Below, one piece after another: positions 52,051-62,148 of a stretch of DNA of 64,000 nucleotides. This stretch comes from Roseburia sp. (GTDB taxonomy: Bacteria > Bacillota > Clostridia > Lachnospirales > Lachnospiraceae): contig DMYD01000014.1 of NCBI GenBank assembly GCA_003483745.1, positions 8,741 to 72,740 on the forward strand. Reading direction: 5' to 3'. The translations under genes were made by a program, and so were the position numbers. A model generated the notes under the pieces. That model saw only the letters and a list, made by a program, of their open reading frames with translations, did no database searches and was not told the DNA's origin. How positions within the stretch are numbered: the first letter of the stretch is position 1; every line of letters begins with the position of its first letter.

Positions 52051-54261
52051 TTATTCAAAAATCTGGTTGATTTTTCCACAAAGGCGAATGTCTGTCGAAG
52101 AAGTTCCAACCTGAATTTCATAAGTTCCACTTACCGGTAAAAACGTCTTCTTTTGCACATCATAATATGCAAAGTCCTTTTCCTCTAAAACAATACAAAT
52201 TTTCTTTGTTTCTCCTGCATGAAGTTCCACCTTTTCAAATGCTTTCAATTCATGAAATGGTCTGTTCTTTCTCTGCTCCTGCGCAACATAAATCTGAACA
52301 GTTTCTTTACCATCCACTACTCCATCATTTTTCACAGTGCATGAAACTTTCACAACCTGTTTCCCACGCTCCTTATGCTGCACAATTTCAAGATCACCAT
52401 AAGAAAATCCGGTATAGGAAAGCCCATGACCAAACGGAAATAAAATCTCTGTTTTTTCCGTATCATAATAACGGTAGCCAACCATCACACCTTCCCTGTA
52501 CTCTACGCGGTCTTTCTTTCCAAATGTTCCGATCGTATGTGCCGGACACTGTGACGCATCACGAATAAACGTTTCTGCCAGCTTTCCGGATGGATTTACT
52601 TTTCCAAACAAGATCTCTGCCAGGGCTGTTCCACCCTCCATACCTGCATAATAACTCCAGAGGATTGCTTTTGCTTTTTCTGCCCACGGCATCTCAACCG
52701 GTGCACCTGCATACATACAGACAACCATGTCCGGTGCCACCTTTAACAGAGCTTCGATCACTTCATCCTGTCCGTATGGCAGCTTCATGTCCGCACGGTC
52801 AAGTCCCTCCACATCAAAATCGTGGTTCAGTCCGCCCACAAAGATGACGATGTCACTTGCCTTTGCGAGTGCGACTGCCGCCGCTAAGGCTTCCTGCTGT
52901 TTTTTGCGATAGGATTCTGCCGCCGCTTTCTGCTGTTTCTCCGGTGTACTGCCGCCTACTGTATTTTCATCCGGCGCACTTCCACTTACCGTACTTTCCT
53001 TTTCCATATCCCCGGCAGTCCCCGTACTTGCCGCCTGCCAGTTGATCTCAGATGCCTCTTCCTTATCCGGGATCACATATCCCGGAGCATAGGAAACTTT
53101 CACATTTCCACCGAGCAATTTTTTGATTCCCATGAGTGGCGAAATCTCATACAGTGCCTTGATCTCCGCGCTTCCGCCTCCATTCGAATGGATTGCCGCT
53201 GCATTCGCACCGATCACGGCAACCTTACAGCCGGATTCTGCCCAAAGAGGCAATACCTGATCTTCATTTTTCAATAAAATTATGGACTCACGCGCCACAT
53301 CAAGCACTGCCCTGCGATGTTCTTCCGTGTTATATGCACCTGTCTTACGATTCTCCTTTTCCGGTCCGATCATCTTAAGGCGCAGCATCATGCGCAGGAT
53401 ATTGCGCACTTTTTCATCTACCAGTGATTCTTCGATTTCTCCGTCCTGCACTGCTTTAAACAGCGGATCTGCCATGTACTGTTCATTGAACTGATACTTG
53501 ACATCCATCTCGATATCCAGCCCGGACTCTGCCGCCTGCTTCGTATCATGCACAGCACCCCAGTCAGAGATCACAACGCCGTCAAATGCCCATTCTTTCC
53601 GCAGTTTTTCATTCAAAAGAGACTTACTCATGCAACAGTGCTCACCATTTAACAGGTTATAGGCTCCCATCAGCGAAAGGGTATGGCCCTTTTGCACCGC
53701 CGCTTTAAATCCCGGAAAATAAATTTCCTCCAGTGTCTCCTCATCAACGATCGTATCCACCCAGAGTCTCTCCGTCTCCTGTGAATTTGTGGCAAAATGT
53801 TTTACACATGCAGCAACATCGTTTTTCTGAATGCCTTCTATCATCGGAACAACCAATTCTTCAATGAGTCTTGGATCTTCGCTCATATATTCAAAATTTC
53901 TTCCACAGAGCGGACTGCGTTTGATATTAATGCCAGGTGCTAAAATTACATCCTTGCCTCTTCCTCTTGCTTCTTCACCTAACACTTCGCCTGCTTTCCC
54001 TGCCAGATCCCGGTTCCATGTAGATGCGATGGCACTATTACACGGAAGATAAGTCACGTAGTCCTCCGTTGTTCCAATATTGCGCCATTCATTGTCCGCA
54101 AATTCTGCACGTACCCCCATTGGTCCGTCTGACATATAAAGCGGCGGTATGGAAAGCCGTTCCACTCCCTCGGTGCGGAATAGCCCCGCACCGTGGATCA
54201 TACCGATTTTTTCTTCTAAAGTCAGTTCATTTAAGATTTCTTCGATATATATTTCCTGCAT
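52051..54261 (-). CDS. Beta-glucosidase, GH3
   Basis: Intracellular exo-beta-glucosidase of 736 residues. The N-domain has MSDGPMGVRAE, LAPGINIKRSPLCGRNFEYMSEDP and nucleophile D233 in VVISDWGAVHDT. The (alpha/beta)6 domain starts about residue 335, and the fibronectin-III-like end holds FPFGHGLSYTGFSYGDLEI. A low-complexity Gly/Ser/Glu/Ala-rich insert at about residues 405-450 is unusual. Its ATG shares a base with the GH31 stop (TAATG). Together with the alpha-xylosidase this suggests breakdown of xyloglucan oligosaccharides. Confidence 0.95.
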   Translation of the reverse strand: MQEIYIEEILNELTLEEKIGMIHGAGLFRTEGVERLSIPPLYMSDGPMGVRAEFADNEWRNIGTTEDYVTYLPCNSAIASTWNRDLAGKAGEVLGEEARGRGKDVILAPGINIKRSPLCGRNFEYMSEDPRLIEELVVPMIEGIQKNDVAACVKHFATNSQETERLWVDTIVDEETLEEIYFPGFKAAVQKGHTLSLMGAYNLLNGEHCCMSKSLLNEKLRKEWAFDGVVISDWGAVHDTKQAAESGLDIEMDVKYQFNEQYMADPLFKAVQDGEIEESLVDEKVRNILRMMLRLKMIGPEKENRKTGAYNTEEHRRAVLDVARESIILLKNEDQVLPLWAESGCKVAVIGANAAAIHSNGGGSAEIKALYEISPLMGIKKLLGGNVKVSYAPGYVIPDKEEASEINWQAASTGTAGDMEKESTVSGSAPDENTVGGSTPEKQQKAAAESYRKKQQEALAAAVALAKASDIVIFVGGLNHDFDVEGLDRADMKLPYGQDEVIEALLKVAPDMVVCMYAGAPVEMPWAEKAKAILWSYYAGMEGGTALAEILFGKVNPSGKLAETFIRDASQCPAHTIGTFGKKDRVEYREGVMVGYRYYDTEKTEILFPFGHGLSYTGFSYGDLEIVQHKERGKQVVKVSCTVKNDGVVDGKETVQIYVAQEQRKNRPFHELKAFEKVELHAGETKKICIVLEEKDFAYYDVQKKTFLPVSGTYEIQVGTSSTDIRLCGKINQIFE

Positions 54262-56600
54262 TAAAATACAACCTCTGCCTTGCCATCTCCGTTAAACTCT
54301 ACGATGACATTTTCTCCATCCTGTGTATAGGACGCACCATTTACCTGCTTTGGAGTACCGACATTCATCAACGCCACTTTAGATGCCTTTTTACTCTCTA
54401 CTGCAATCTGGCAGGAAGCCCCGTTCTTTACAACACTTACAGATGCTTCTTTCTCATTTTCCGTTCCATATACAACAGTCTTAGCTTCAACGCCATCTTT
54501 TAATGCATATGCACGGAATGTTACACCGTCCGCATAATCGTAAACTGCATTGTCATTTTTTGCACCCATAGCTACAATACTGCCCTCTTTGACATAGAGA
54601 GGAATGCTTAAATAACCATGTTTTTCTTTGTACCATTTACCGCCTTCTTTGACTTCTCCGGTCAGTAAGGATGTCCAGGTTCCCTCCGGCAGATAATATT
54701 CTGCAATGCTGTCATCACGGAAAATCGGTGCAACCAGCAAGGAATCACCTAACATATACTGAGTTGCCAGGTAAGCGCAGTTTTTATCCTCCGTAAATTC
54801 AAGCACCATGCTCCGCATCATTGGGATACCGGTCTTTGATGTCTCGATCGCATTGCGGTACAGATACGGCATTAAGGATGCCTTAAGCTGTGCAAAATAA
54901 CGCACCACATCTACTGCTTCCTCATCATATGCCCACGGCACACGGTAAGAAGTAGATCCATGCAGCCTTGAATGGGAAGAAAGAAGTCCAAACGCACACC
55001 ATCTCTTGTATACATCCGGTGTGGAAGTACTCTCAAATCCTCCGATATCATGACTCCAGTATCCAAAACCGGAACTTGTCAGTGACAGACCGCCGCGAAG
55101 ACTTTCCTCCATGGATTCATAATCAGACCAGCAGTCACCGCCCCAGTGAACCGGGAACTTCTGTCCGCCCGCAGTTGCAGAACGTGCAAAAAGAATTGCC
55201 TCTTTTTCGCCTTTTTTCTTCTTTAATACATCAAATACTACCTTATTGTAAAGGTATGTATAGTAGTTATGCATCTTAACCGGATCAGATCCGTCATAAT
55301 ATACTGCATCCGTCGGGATTCTCTCACCAAAGTCGGTCTTGAAGCAGTCCACACCCATATCAAGAAGTGCCTCTAATTTTTTCCCATACCACTCACATGC
55401 CGCAGGATTTGTAAAGTCAACGATGGCAAGTCCAGGCTGCCACATATCCCACTGCCATACATCACCGTTTGGACGTTTTAAGAAATAACCTCCCTCAACT
55501 CCCTCTTTGAACATGGAAGATTCCTGTCCTACATAGCTGTTGATCCATACGCAGATCTTTAATCCTTTTGCTTTCAGACGTTTTAACATGCCCTCCGGAT
55601 CCGGAAATACTCTGGAATCCCAGGTAAAATCACACCAGTTAAAATCTTTCATCCAGAAACAGTCAAAATGGAATACAGATAACGGTATTTTACGGTCAAA
55701 CATTCCATCGACAAAACTATTGACTGTCTTTTCATCATAGTTTGTCGTAAAGGATGTGGACAGCCAGAGTCCAAATGTCCAAGGTGCCGGAAGGGATGGT
55801 TTTCCAGTGATATCCGTATAGCGCATCAATACTTCTTTCATGGTCGGTCCGTTGATCAGGAAATAATCAAGGTTTTCACCCGGCACGGAAAATTCAACCT
55901 TAGTTACCATCTCTGTTGCAACCTCAAAGGACACACGCTCCGGATGATTGACAAACACGCCGTACCCTTTATTTGAAATATAAAATGGAATATTCTTATA
56001 GGACTGCTCTGTGGAAGTACCACCATCCTCGTTCCAGATATCCACACTCTGTCCATTTTTTACAAATGCAGAGAAACGCTCGCCAAGTCCATAGATCAGC
56101 TCGCCTACGGAAAGAGATAACTGCTCTCTCATATAAGCATCTTCCGGTCCTTTATCGTATGCAAAACCTTTCCAGTCGGTCTTCATATATGCAAGATCTC
56201 TCCATCCGCTTGCAGTGATCTTCTCCTCACCGCGGTAGAATGTGAGTGCTCCGTTCTCTTTCTGCACTTCCAGACGCAGTGTCCCGCTTGAAATGATAAG
56301 TTTGTCCTCAGTCTCTTCTGCTTTTAAATGTCCGCTCTCTGCCGGTGCGATTTCAAATGACGGTGCCTTTTTCTGCACGCCCATGTGATGATAGGTCTGA
56401 ACCCGCAGCACTTCCTCATACGGTGCTGAGATCACGATCGTGAGGTTAATTCCTCCAAGCGTATCCCCTCGCTGTGTGATCTTGCTCGTCGGTGCACAGA
56501 TCGTCACCTGATCTTTCTCGATTTTTGAAAAATATACCTCTGCCGGAGAAAAACACTCGCAGCGTTCTTTCTGCAGCCAGCATCCATTACTGAATTTCAT
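54261..56600 (-). CDS. Alpha-xylosidase, GH31 (YicI-like)
   Basis: Removes alpha-xylose from the non-reducing end, as in isoprimeverose and xyloglucan fragments. Length is 779 residues. Nucleophile D423 lies in CFKTDFGERIPTDAVYY and is followed by DGSDPVKMHNYYTYLYN, the YicI-type signature; acid/base D488 is in VHWGGDCWSDYESM. No signal peptide. The gene begins with GGGAGG upstream, behind a tandem hairpin leader, and the divergent AraC-type response regulator is its likely activator. Confidence 0.93.
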   Translation of the reverse strand: MKFSNGCWLQKERCECFSPAEVYFSKIEKDQVTICAPTSKITQRGDTLGGINLTIVISAPYEEVLRVQTYHHMGVQKKAPSFEIAPAESGHLKAEETEDKLIISSGTLRLEVQKENGALTFYRGEEKITASGWRDLAYMKTDWKGFAYDKGPEDAYMREQLSLSVGELIYGLGERFSAFVKNGQSVDIWNEDGGTSTEQSYKNIPFYISNKGYGVFVNHPERVSFEVATEMVTKVEFSVPGENLDYFLINGPTMKEVLMRYTDITGKPSLPAPWTFGLWLSTSFTTNYDEKTVNSFVDGMFDRKIPLSVFHFDCFWMKDFNWCDFTWDSRVFPDPEGMLKRLKAKGLKICVWINSYVGQESSMFKEGVEGGYFLKRPNGDVWQWDMWQPGLAIVDFTNPAACEWYGKKLEALLDMGVDCFKTDFGERIPTDAVYYDGSDPVKMHNYYTYLYNKVVFDVLKKKKGEKEAILFARSATAGGQKFPVHWGGDCWSDYESMEESLRGGLSLTSSGFGYWSHDIGGFESTSTPDVYKRWCAFGLLSSHSRLHGSTSYRVPWAYDEEAVDVVRYFAQLKASLMPYLYRNAIETSKTGIPMMRSMVLEFTEDKNCAYLATQYMLGDSLLVAPIFRDDSIAEYYLPEGTWTSLLTGEVKEGGKWYKEKHGYLSIPLYVKEGSIVAMGAKNDNAVYDYADGVTFRAYALKDGVEAKTVVYGTENEKEASVSVVKNGASCQIAVESKKASKVALMNVGTPKQVNGASYTQDGENVIVEFNGDGKAEVVF

Positions 56601-56622
56601 CTGATAATCCTCCCTGTTTTTC

Positions 56623-56719
56623 GGAGAAAAATGCGACTGCCTTTGCAGGAGCAGAGGATTTTCCTCCTCGTTTTCCGAAGGAAAATGCGACTGCTATCAG
56701 GAGCAGAGGATTTTCCTCC
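56623..56719. repeat. Tandem imperfect 54-bp hairpin repeat in the GH31 leader
   Basis: Two units (about 56623-56667 and 56677-56719, period 54) share ATGCGACTGC, AGGAGCAGAGGATTTTCCTCC and a GGA(G/A)-AAA start. Each unit folds on itself (GGAAAAT/ATTTTCC outer and CTGC/GCAG-type inner stems). They lie within 25-120 bp of the GH31 start codon, in its untranslated leader on the minus strand. Confidence 0.75.
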
Positions 56720-56804
56720 ATTTAATATTCTCATTTTGTTTCATCTTACTATACCCATTCCACAAAAAATACCCTTTAAATTGTACATAAAACACTCGAT
56801 AAAT

Positions 56805-56833
56805 TTGACAAACCAAACGTTCACATTTATACT
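56805..56833 (+). promoter_or_regulatory. Promoter of the AraC-type response regulator
   Basis: TTGACA (56805-56810), 17-bp spacer, TATACT (56828-56833), 43 bp before the start codon. The remaining bases of the 280-bp divergent region hold the tandem hairpins and no gene. Confidence 0.85.
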
Positions 56834-56876
56834 GGCATTTAGTACTTTTATCATTGGAACAGGAATGGAGATTTTT

Positions 56877-58430
56877 ATGTATCGCGTTTTAATTGCAGAT
56901 GACGAATCGATTATTCGTGAAGGAATCAAATGTCTGTTTGACTGGGAATCTCTCGGCTATACGATCGCCGGTGAGGCTGCTAATGGTGATTCGGCCTATC
57001 AGCAGATTCTTTCCTTACATCCGGATATCGTCCTCTTAGACATCCGCATGCCGGGAATGTCAGGTCTTGACGTCATCCGGGAGGCAAGAGCACAGGGTTT
57101 TACCGGAAAAGTTATTATCTTAAGCGGTTACTCTGATTTCAAATATGCGCAGGAGGCCATCCGTTACGGGGTGCAGTATTATCTTACAAAACCGATTGAT
57201 GAAGATGAACTTGAGGAAATTCTCTGTTCGATCAAGGAAACTTTAGACAAAGATACTGCAACTGCAAACACCAGGGAACATTACCGTGAAAAAGCAAGAG
57301 AGACCATCATCCGCGATCTTTTAACGAATGAAATCGATCTCTCCCACATAAATACAGCAGATCTTCATCTGACAGCAGACACCTATCAGGTCGTGATCTA
57401 CGAAAAATACAGTCACAATACCACGGATGCCTCCTATCGTTTTTCGGATCTTCTGCGCGTGACGAATCAGGACAATAACTCCTATGATAACATTACGCTG
57501 CAGTATCACGAAGTTATTTTGCTGAAAGGCACTTTTGCCATTCAGAAGTTTAACGATTTTCTGGAACGATATCAGAGAGAACGTCGTCCACAGGAGAACT
57601 CTCCTCTCGACAGTCTCTTTATTACATACGGTGCACGCGTGTCCGATCTGTCGGAAGTCTATATTTCCTATATTCAGGCAAAACAACTCTTAGAGCGCCG
57701 TTTCTTCTGCGAACAGGAACAACACACGATCGGTTATGCCGAACTGCCGGATCCGGACAGTTTAAAATACATCTTAAACGATGCTTTTTTAAACTGTTAT
57801 GCCACCAGCCTGTTTGAGTATCTTCAGGCATTCAACCGCAATATGTTAGCGGAGACTTTGACACAGCTTACCAATGAACTTTACCACGCTGCAGATTCGA
57901 TTGATTCCATACGGCTTTTTTTGACGGATCTTTATCTGCAGATCAAGGAGCGGGCAAACCACCTTTACAATGGTGCAAATATTCCGTTCCCGAGCAATGC
58001 GGATATTATCCGTCTGATCGAAGAAAAATATTATCTCTACGAGATCATCCTGTACTTCACAGAACAGTTTGAGATGATCATGTCTTCGATCGGCAACTCT
58101 TCCCGTGAAAGTGTACTGGATGATATTTTGCATTATATCAACCACAACTATGCGAGCAATATTACATTAGAAAACATTGCACCGCTGTTTGGTTACAACA
58201 GTTCCTATCTTGGAAAGATCTTCCGCAAAAAGATGGGTGAAAACTTCAACTCCTACGTCGACCATGTCCGCATCAAACACTCAATGGAACTTCTCTGTTC
58301 CTCAGAATTAAAAGTTTATGCGATCGCAGAAAAAGTCGGTTACCGGAATGTCGACTATTTCCACATCAAGTTCAAAAAATACGTTGGAAAAAGCCCGGCA
58401 GAATACCGGAAAGAACATAAAGCTGAATAG
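56877..58430 (+). CDS. Response regulator with AraC-type DNA-binding domain
   Basis: YesN-like regulator of 517 residues. The receiver has D55 in DIVLLDIRMPGMSG and lysine in YYLTKPIDEDEL. A long middle domain of unknown ligand follows, and the C-terminus has two helix-turn-helices (NITLENIAPLFGYNSSYLGKIF and VYAIAEKVGYRNVDYFHIKFKKYVGKSP). The open frame starts at 56631 in the tandem repeat, but GGAG 6 nt before the ATG at 56877 decides the start. No YesM-type kinase is adjacent, so its partner is elsewhere. Likely activator of the divergent GH31-GH3 genes. Confidence 0.93.
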   Translation: MYRVLIADDESIIREGIKCLFDWESLGYTIAGEAANGDSAYQQILSLHPDIVLLDIRMPGMSGLDVIREARAQGFTGKVIILSGYSDFKYAQEAIRYGVQYYLTKPIDEDELEEILCSIKETLDKDTATANTREHYREKARETIIRDLLTNEIDLSHINTADLHLTADTYQVVIYEKYSHNTTDASYRFSDLLRVTNQDNNSYDNITLQYHEVILLKGTFAIQKFNDFLERYQRERRPQENSPLDSLFITYGARVSDLSEVYISYIQAKQLLERRFFCEQEQHTIGYAELPDPDSLKYILNDAFLNCYATSLFEYLQAFNRNMLAETLTQLTNELYHAADSIDSIRLFLTDLYLQIKERANHLYNGANIPFPSNADIIRLIEEKYYLYEIILYFTEQFEMIMSSIGNSSRESVLDDILHYINHNYASNITLENIAPLFGYNSSYLGKIFRKKMGENFNSYVDHVRIKHSMELLCSSELKVYAIAEKVGYRNVDYFHIKFKKYVGKSPAEYRKEHKAE

Positions 58431-58436
58431 AATTTC

Positions 58437-58483
58437 AAAAAACTGCCGCCTCCGGGACATTACCGGAAGGCGGCAGTTTTTAT
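58437..58483. terminator. Bidirectional terminator
   Basis: AAAACTGCCGCCT and AGGCGGCAGTTTT form a 13-bp stem with an inner CCGG/CCGG pair and A/T flanks. It separates the regulator gene from the convergent ABC exporter genes. Confidence 0.92.
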
Positions 58484-58527
58484 TTCTGATGTCCATGATA
58501 ACAGACCTGCACAGAACTTGTAATCTA

Positions 58528-60312
58528 TTATTTCAGGAAATCATATTGTGACATATAAAGTTTATAATACTCACCCTTCTGTTCCATCAACGCATCATGA
58601 TTTCCACGCTCTAAAATATCGCCTTTATCTACATATAAAATACAGTCAGCATTTTTGATGGTAGAGAGTCTGTGTGCGATGATAAAGGACGTCCTTCCCT
58701 TCAAAAGCTCGTTCAAGCCTTTCTGTAAAAGCAGTTCCGTCTCAGTATCAATGCTCGAAGTCGCCTCATCTAAGATTAAGATCTTTGGATCGGCAAGCAG
58801 CGCTCTTGCAAAAGAAATCAGCTGACGCTGTCCGGCGGAAAGTCTGCTGCCTCTCTCATTCACTTCTGTCTCATAACCGTTTTCCATCTCCATGATAAAA
58901 TCATGTGCACAGACCGTTTTTGCAGCACGGATAACTTCCTCGTCCGTCGCATTGCGGTTGCCATAGCGGATATTATCCATGATCGTTCCAGAAAAAATAA
59001 AGCTGTCCTGCATCATGATTCCCATCTGCGTTCTCAGAGAGTGAAGTGTCACCTTCGAAATATCAATTCCATCGATCGTAATCTCCCCGGAATCCACATT
59101 ATAAAAACGACTGATAAGGTTCACGATCGTAGATTTACCGGCTCCGGTCGGGCCTACGATTGCATAAGTCTCACCCGGTTTTGCCGTAAAATTGATATCC
59201 TCTATAATCTTCTGTCCCGGCTCATAGCCAAAGGACACATGGGAAAACTTCACTTCTCCCACTACTTCCGGCATGGTAATTGCATCCGGTGCATCCTTGA
59301 CACCAACCGGCTCATCGATTGTCTCAAAAATTCTCTCAAGATAAGATATCGCAGTCAAAAGAGAGTTATAAAATCCGGCAAGTGTATTGATTGGCGCCCA
59401 GAAACGCCCGATATATGCGGTAAATGCGATCAGCACACCAACCGTCAGTGTCATATCCGGTGCTAAGATCCAGCGGACACCCAGCACATAAATCAGTGCC
59501 GTCGTAAAAGTGGAGATAATATCCACACTCGGTCCCATCGTAAAGTTAAACATTACCGCACGCATCCAGGATTTCCGGTAATTTTTACTCAGATTGTTAA
59601 AAATACCTGTATTCTCATTTTCCCTTACAAAAGACTGTGTCACGCGGATTCCATTGATACTCTCTGCGATATATGCATTTAAGTTTGACTGTTTGTTGCT
59701 CTGGATCTGCCATGCCCTGCGCTGTTTCTTCTTGATCAATATGATCACAAATGCAAGAACCGGCAGTCCGCACAGACAGATCAACGTCAGACGGACGTCG
59801 AGTGCAAACATGAACATCAGGATAAAGATCAGATTGCACAGATCCGTAAATGTATTTACGATACCATTACTTAAAAGATCACTTAAACTGTTTACATAAT
59901 TGACCACACGCACCTGAATTTTCCCATGTGGTCTGTCATCATAGTAGGAAAACGGAAGTTCCTGCAGATGACAGAAAATATCATATCGGATATCATGTAC
60001 GATATCCTGCCCGATCACACTCATTGTCTTGATCTTGATCCGCAGGGAAAGTCCGGAATAAAGGGCGATCAGCAGTGTCGCAATACTGTAAAATGTGATC
60101 GACTTCATATCTTTTTCCGGGATGCTGTGATCCATTACATTCTGGAAAAAGATCGGGATTGCCATGGTAAGTGCCGAGGAAGAAAGCATCAGAAGAATCA
60201 CGCCTGCCATCTTCTTTTTGTAGGGAGCAATGTAGCCTGCAAGACGTTTGACCTGATTTACATCAAAGCTGTCCTCTAATATCTCATCCATATCATATCT
60301 GTTTCTTGCCAT
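58528..60312 (-). CDS. ABC exporter half-transporter with canonical ATPase site
   Basis: Fused membrane and ATPase protein of 594 residues. Six helices lie in residues 30-320. The ATPase domain has Walker A GPTGAGKST, a variant signature RLSAGQRQLIS, Walker B with catalytic glutamate ILILDEATSS, and the switch histidine in FIIAHRLSTIKN. It starts 2 bp from the end of its partner gene and the two should form a heterodimer of the BmrCD/TM287-288 kind. Substrate (drug, lipid or peptide) is not shown by the sequence. Confidence 0.93.
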   Translation of the reverse strand: MARNRYDMDEILEDSFDVNQVKRLAGYIAPYKKKMAGVILLMLSSSALTMAIPIFFQNVMDHSIPEKDMKSITFYSIATLLIALYSGLSLRIKIKTMSVIGQDIVHDIRYDIFCHLQELPFSYYDDRPHGKIQVRVVNYVNSLSDLLSNGIVNTFTDLCNLIFILMFMFALDVRLTLICLCGLPVLAFVIILIKKKQRRAWQIQSNKQSNLNAYIAESINGIRVTQSFVRENENTGIFNNLSKNYRKSWMRAVMFNFTMGPSVDIISTFTTALIYVLGVRWILAPDMTLTVGVLIAFTAYIGRFWAPINTLAGFYNSLLTAISYLERIFETIDEPVGVKDAPDAITMPEVVGEVKFSHVSFGYEPGQKIIEDINFTAKPGETYAIVGPTGAGKSTIVNLISRFYNVDSGEITIDGIDISKVTLHSLRTQMGIMMQDSFIFSGTIMDNIRYGNRNATDEEVIRAAKTVCAHDFIMEMENGYETEVNERGSRLSAGQRQLISFARALLADPKILILDEATSSIDTETELLLQKGLNELLKGRTSFIIAHRLSTIKNADCILYVDKGDILERGNHDALMEQKGEYYKLYMSQYDFLK

Positions 60313-60313
60313 T

Positions 60314-62068
60314 TTACTTCTCCCCCTTTCCGCTTAAAATTTCCTGTGGGATCTCACCATACTGGTTATGGAAAGCCGTCGCATAATAACCGCCTGCTGC
60401 CACTAATTCCTCATGGGTTCCCTGTTCAATGATGCGGCCGTTATCCATAACAAGAATCAGATCCGCATCTTTAATGGAAGAAATACGGTATGCAATGACA
60501 AAAATCGTGCATTTGTTATCCAATTTCTTCAACTGACTCTGGATATAGCTCTCCGTCTCCATATCCACCGCCGATGTCGTATCATCAAGGATCAGGATTG
60601 ACGGATCTTTCAGCAGCGCCCTCGCAAGTGAAATACGCTGTTTCTGTCCACCGGAAAGCCCGACACCACGCTCACCAACGATCGTGTCATAACCATCCGG
60701 AAGTGCCTGGATAAAATGGTTGGCATCTGCCATGATCGCAGCCTGTTTTACCTCATCAAATGAACATGATGGTCTGCCGTATGCGATATTTCCTTCGATC
60801 GTATCCGAAAAGAGGAATACATCCTGCATCGCCATGCCGATGTTGTCACGCAGATTGTAAAGATCCATATCACGGACGTTTACACCATCCACAAGTACTT
60901 CTCCCGAAGTTGTATCATAAAACCTGCAAAGTAAATTCATGATCGTTGATTTTCCGGCTCCGGTAGAACCGATAATTCCAACAGTCTGCCCCCGTTTCAC
61001 CTTGAAATTGACATCCATGACAATATCCTCATCATCCGCGCGGTAAGATACATTTTTAAACTCGACCTCACCTTTTAAGTGCTTCTTTACCACACCGGAT
61101 ACCGGCGTTTTTACATGTGGCTCCTCGCTGTAAGTTGCATAGATTTTCTCCACAGAAGTTGTAAAGTTGCTGATATCATTGACCAGCCATCCTGCCTGGC
61201 GCAATGGGTTATTTAACATCCACAGATATCCGTTTACCGTAACAAGCTGTCCTAAAGTAATTTCTCCCTGAATCACCATATAGCCGCCGTAGAGAATCAG
61301 GATGATCGTCAGTGCATAAGAAAGAACCTCAAATATCGGCACATATTTCATCCAGATCTTTGATGCATCAATCTGCGCCGCACGGAATTTATCATTTTCC
61401 TTATTGAATTTTTCAATTTCAAAATCTTCTTTTGCAAATGCTTTTACCACACGGTTTCCACTGACATTTTCCTGCACAAATGCGTTGAGCGAAGAAAAAC
61501 AGTCACGGTTGCGCTTGAATGCCGGACGAACCTCTTTCGTCTGACGATAGGTTGCAAATGCAGTAAACGGCAATACCACAAGCATGGCAAGTGCAAGTTT
61601 CGTATTGACCGTAAATATCATGAGCAATGCAAACACAAACATCAGCACACTCTGGTAAACCATGTAGACCACATATGCCACAAAGTGACGGATTGCATCC
61701 ATGTCTCCGGTCTGGCGGCTCATCAGATCTCCGGTACGTTTCTTATTATAAAATGCAAAATCTTCCTCTAATAATTTCCGGTAGACCTTATCTCTCATAT
61801 CATACAAAACGCCCTGTGATGCAGTCTCAAATGCAACCTGAAACAGGAAACGCAAGACTCCCATCACGATTGTAACGCCGATCAGACATGCGATAAACGG
61901 CATTAATTTATAATATTTTCCACCGCTTATGACCTGATCTACGATCTGCCCGGATATGTACGGATTTACCACTGATAGCACAGATACTGCTGTGGTCAGC
62001 AAAATTCCAACTATCATTAATCCCCGGTACTTTTTCAGAAATGAAAAGAACCATTTCATTGGTGTCAT
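60314..62068 (-). CDS. ABC exporter half-transporter with degenerate ATPase site
   Basis: Partner of 584 residues with six helices and an ATPase domain. Walker A is GSTGAGKST and the signature GVGLSGGQKQRIS is intact. The Walker B glutamate is aspartate (ILILDDTTSAVD), and the switch histidine is tyrosine (FVIAYRISSIK), so its own ATP site should be non-hydrolytic, as in other heterodimeric exporters. The frame opens at 62287, but AGGAGGG before the ATG at 62068 fixes the start. Confidence 0.93.
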   Translation of the reverse strand: MTPMKWFFSFLKKYRGLMIVGILLTTAVSVLSVVNPYISGQIVDQVISGGKYYKLMPFIACLIGVTIVMGVLRFLFQVAFETASQGVLYDMRDKVYRKLLEEDFAFYNKKRTGDLMSRQTGDMDAIRHFVAYVVYMVYQSVLMFVFALLMIFTVNTKLALAMLVVLPFTAFATYRQTKEVRPAFKRNRDCFSSLNAFVQENVSGNRVVKAFAKEDFEIEKFNKENDKFRAAQIDASKIWMKYVPIFEVLSYALTIILILYGGYMVIQGEITLGQLVTVNGYLWMLNNPLRQAGWLVNDISNFTTSVEKIYATYSEEPHVKTPVSGVVKKHLKGEVEFKNVSYRADDEDIVMDVNFKVKRGQTVGIIGSTGAGKSTIMNLLCRFYDTTSGEVLVDGVNVRDMDLYNLRDNIGMAMQDVFLFSDTIEGNIAYGRPSCSFDEVKQAAIMADANHFIQALPDGYDTIVGERGVGLSGGQKQRISLARALLKDPSILILDDTTSAVDMETESYIQSQLKKLDNKCTIFVIAYRISSIKDADLILVMDNGRIIEQGTHEELVAAGGYYATAFHNQYGEIPQEILSGKGEK

Positions 62069-62148
62069 AATAACCCTCCTACTCCCTTTTCTTTTTGCCT
62101 TTCGGATTTTCAGTATAGTACTTTTGGGATAAAAAGGAATGTAATATC

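Noticed and set aside
54024..54503. 159-residue plus-strand frame across the GH3/GH31 junction
   Set aside because: Antisense to two well-supported catalytic genes, without ribosome site or recognisable motifs.
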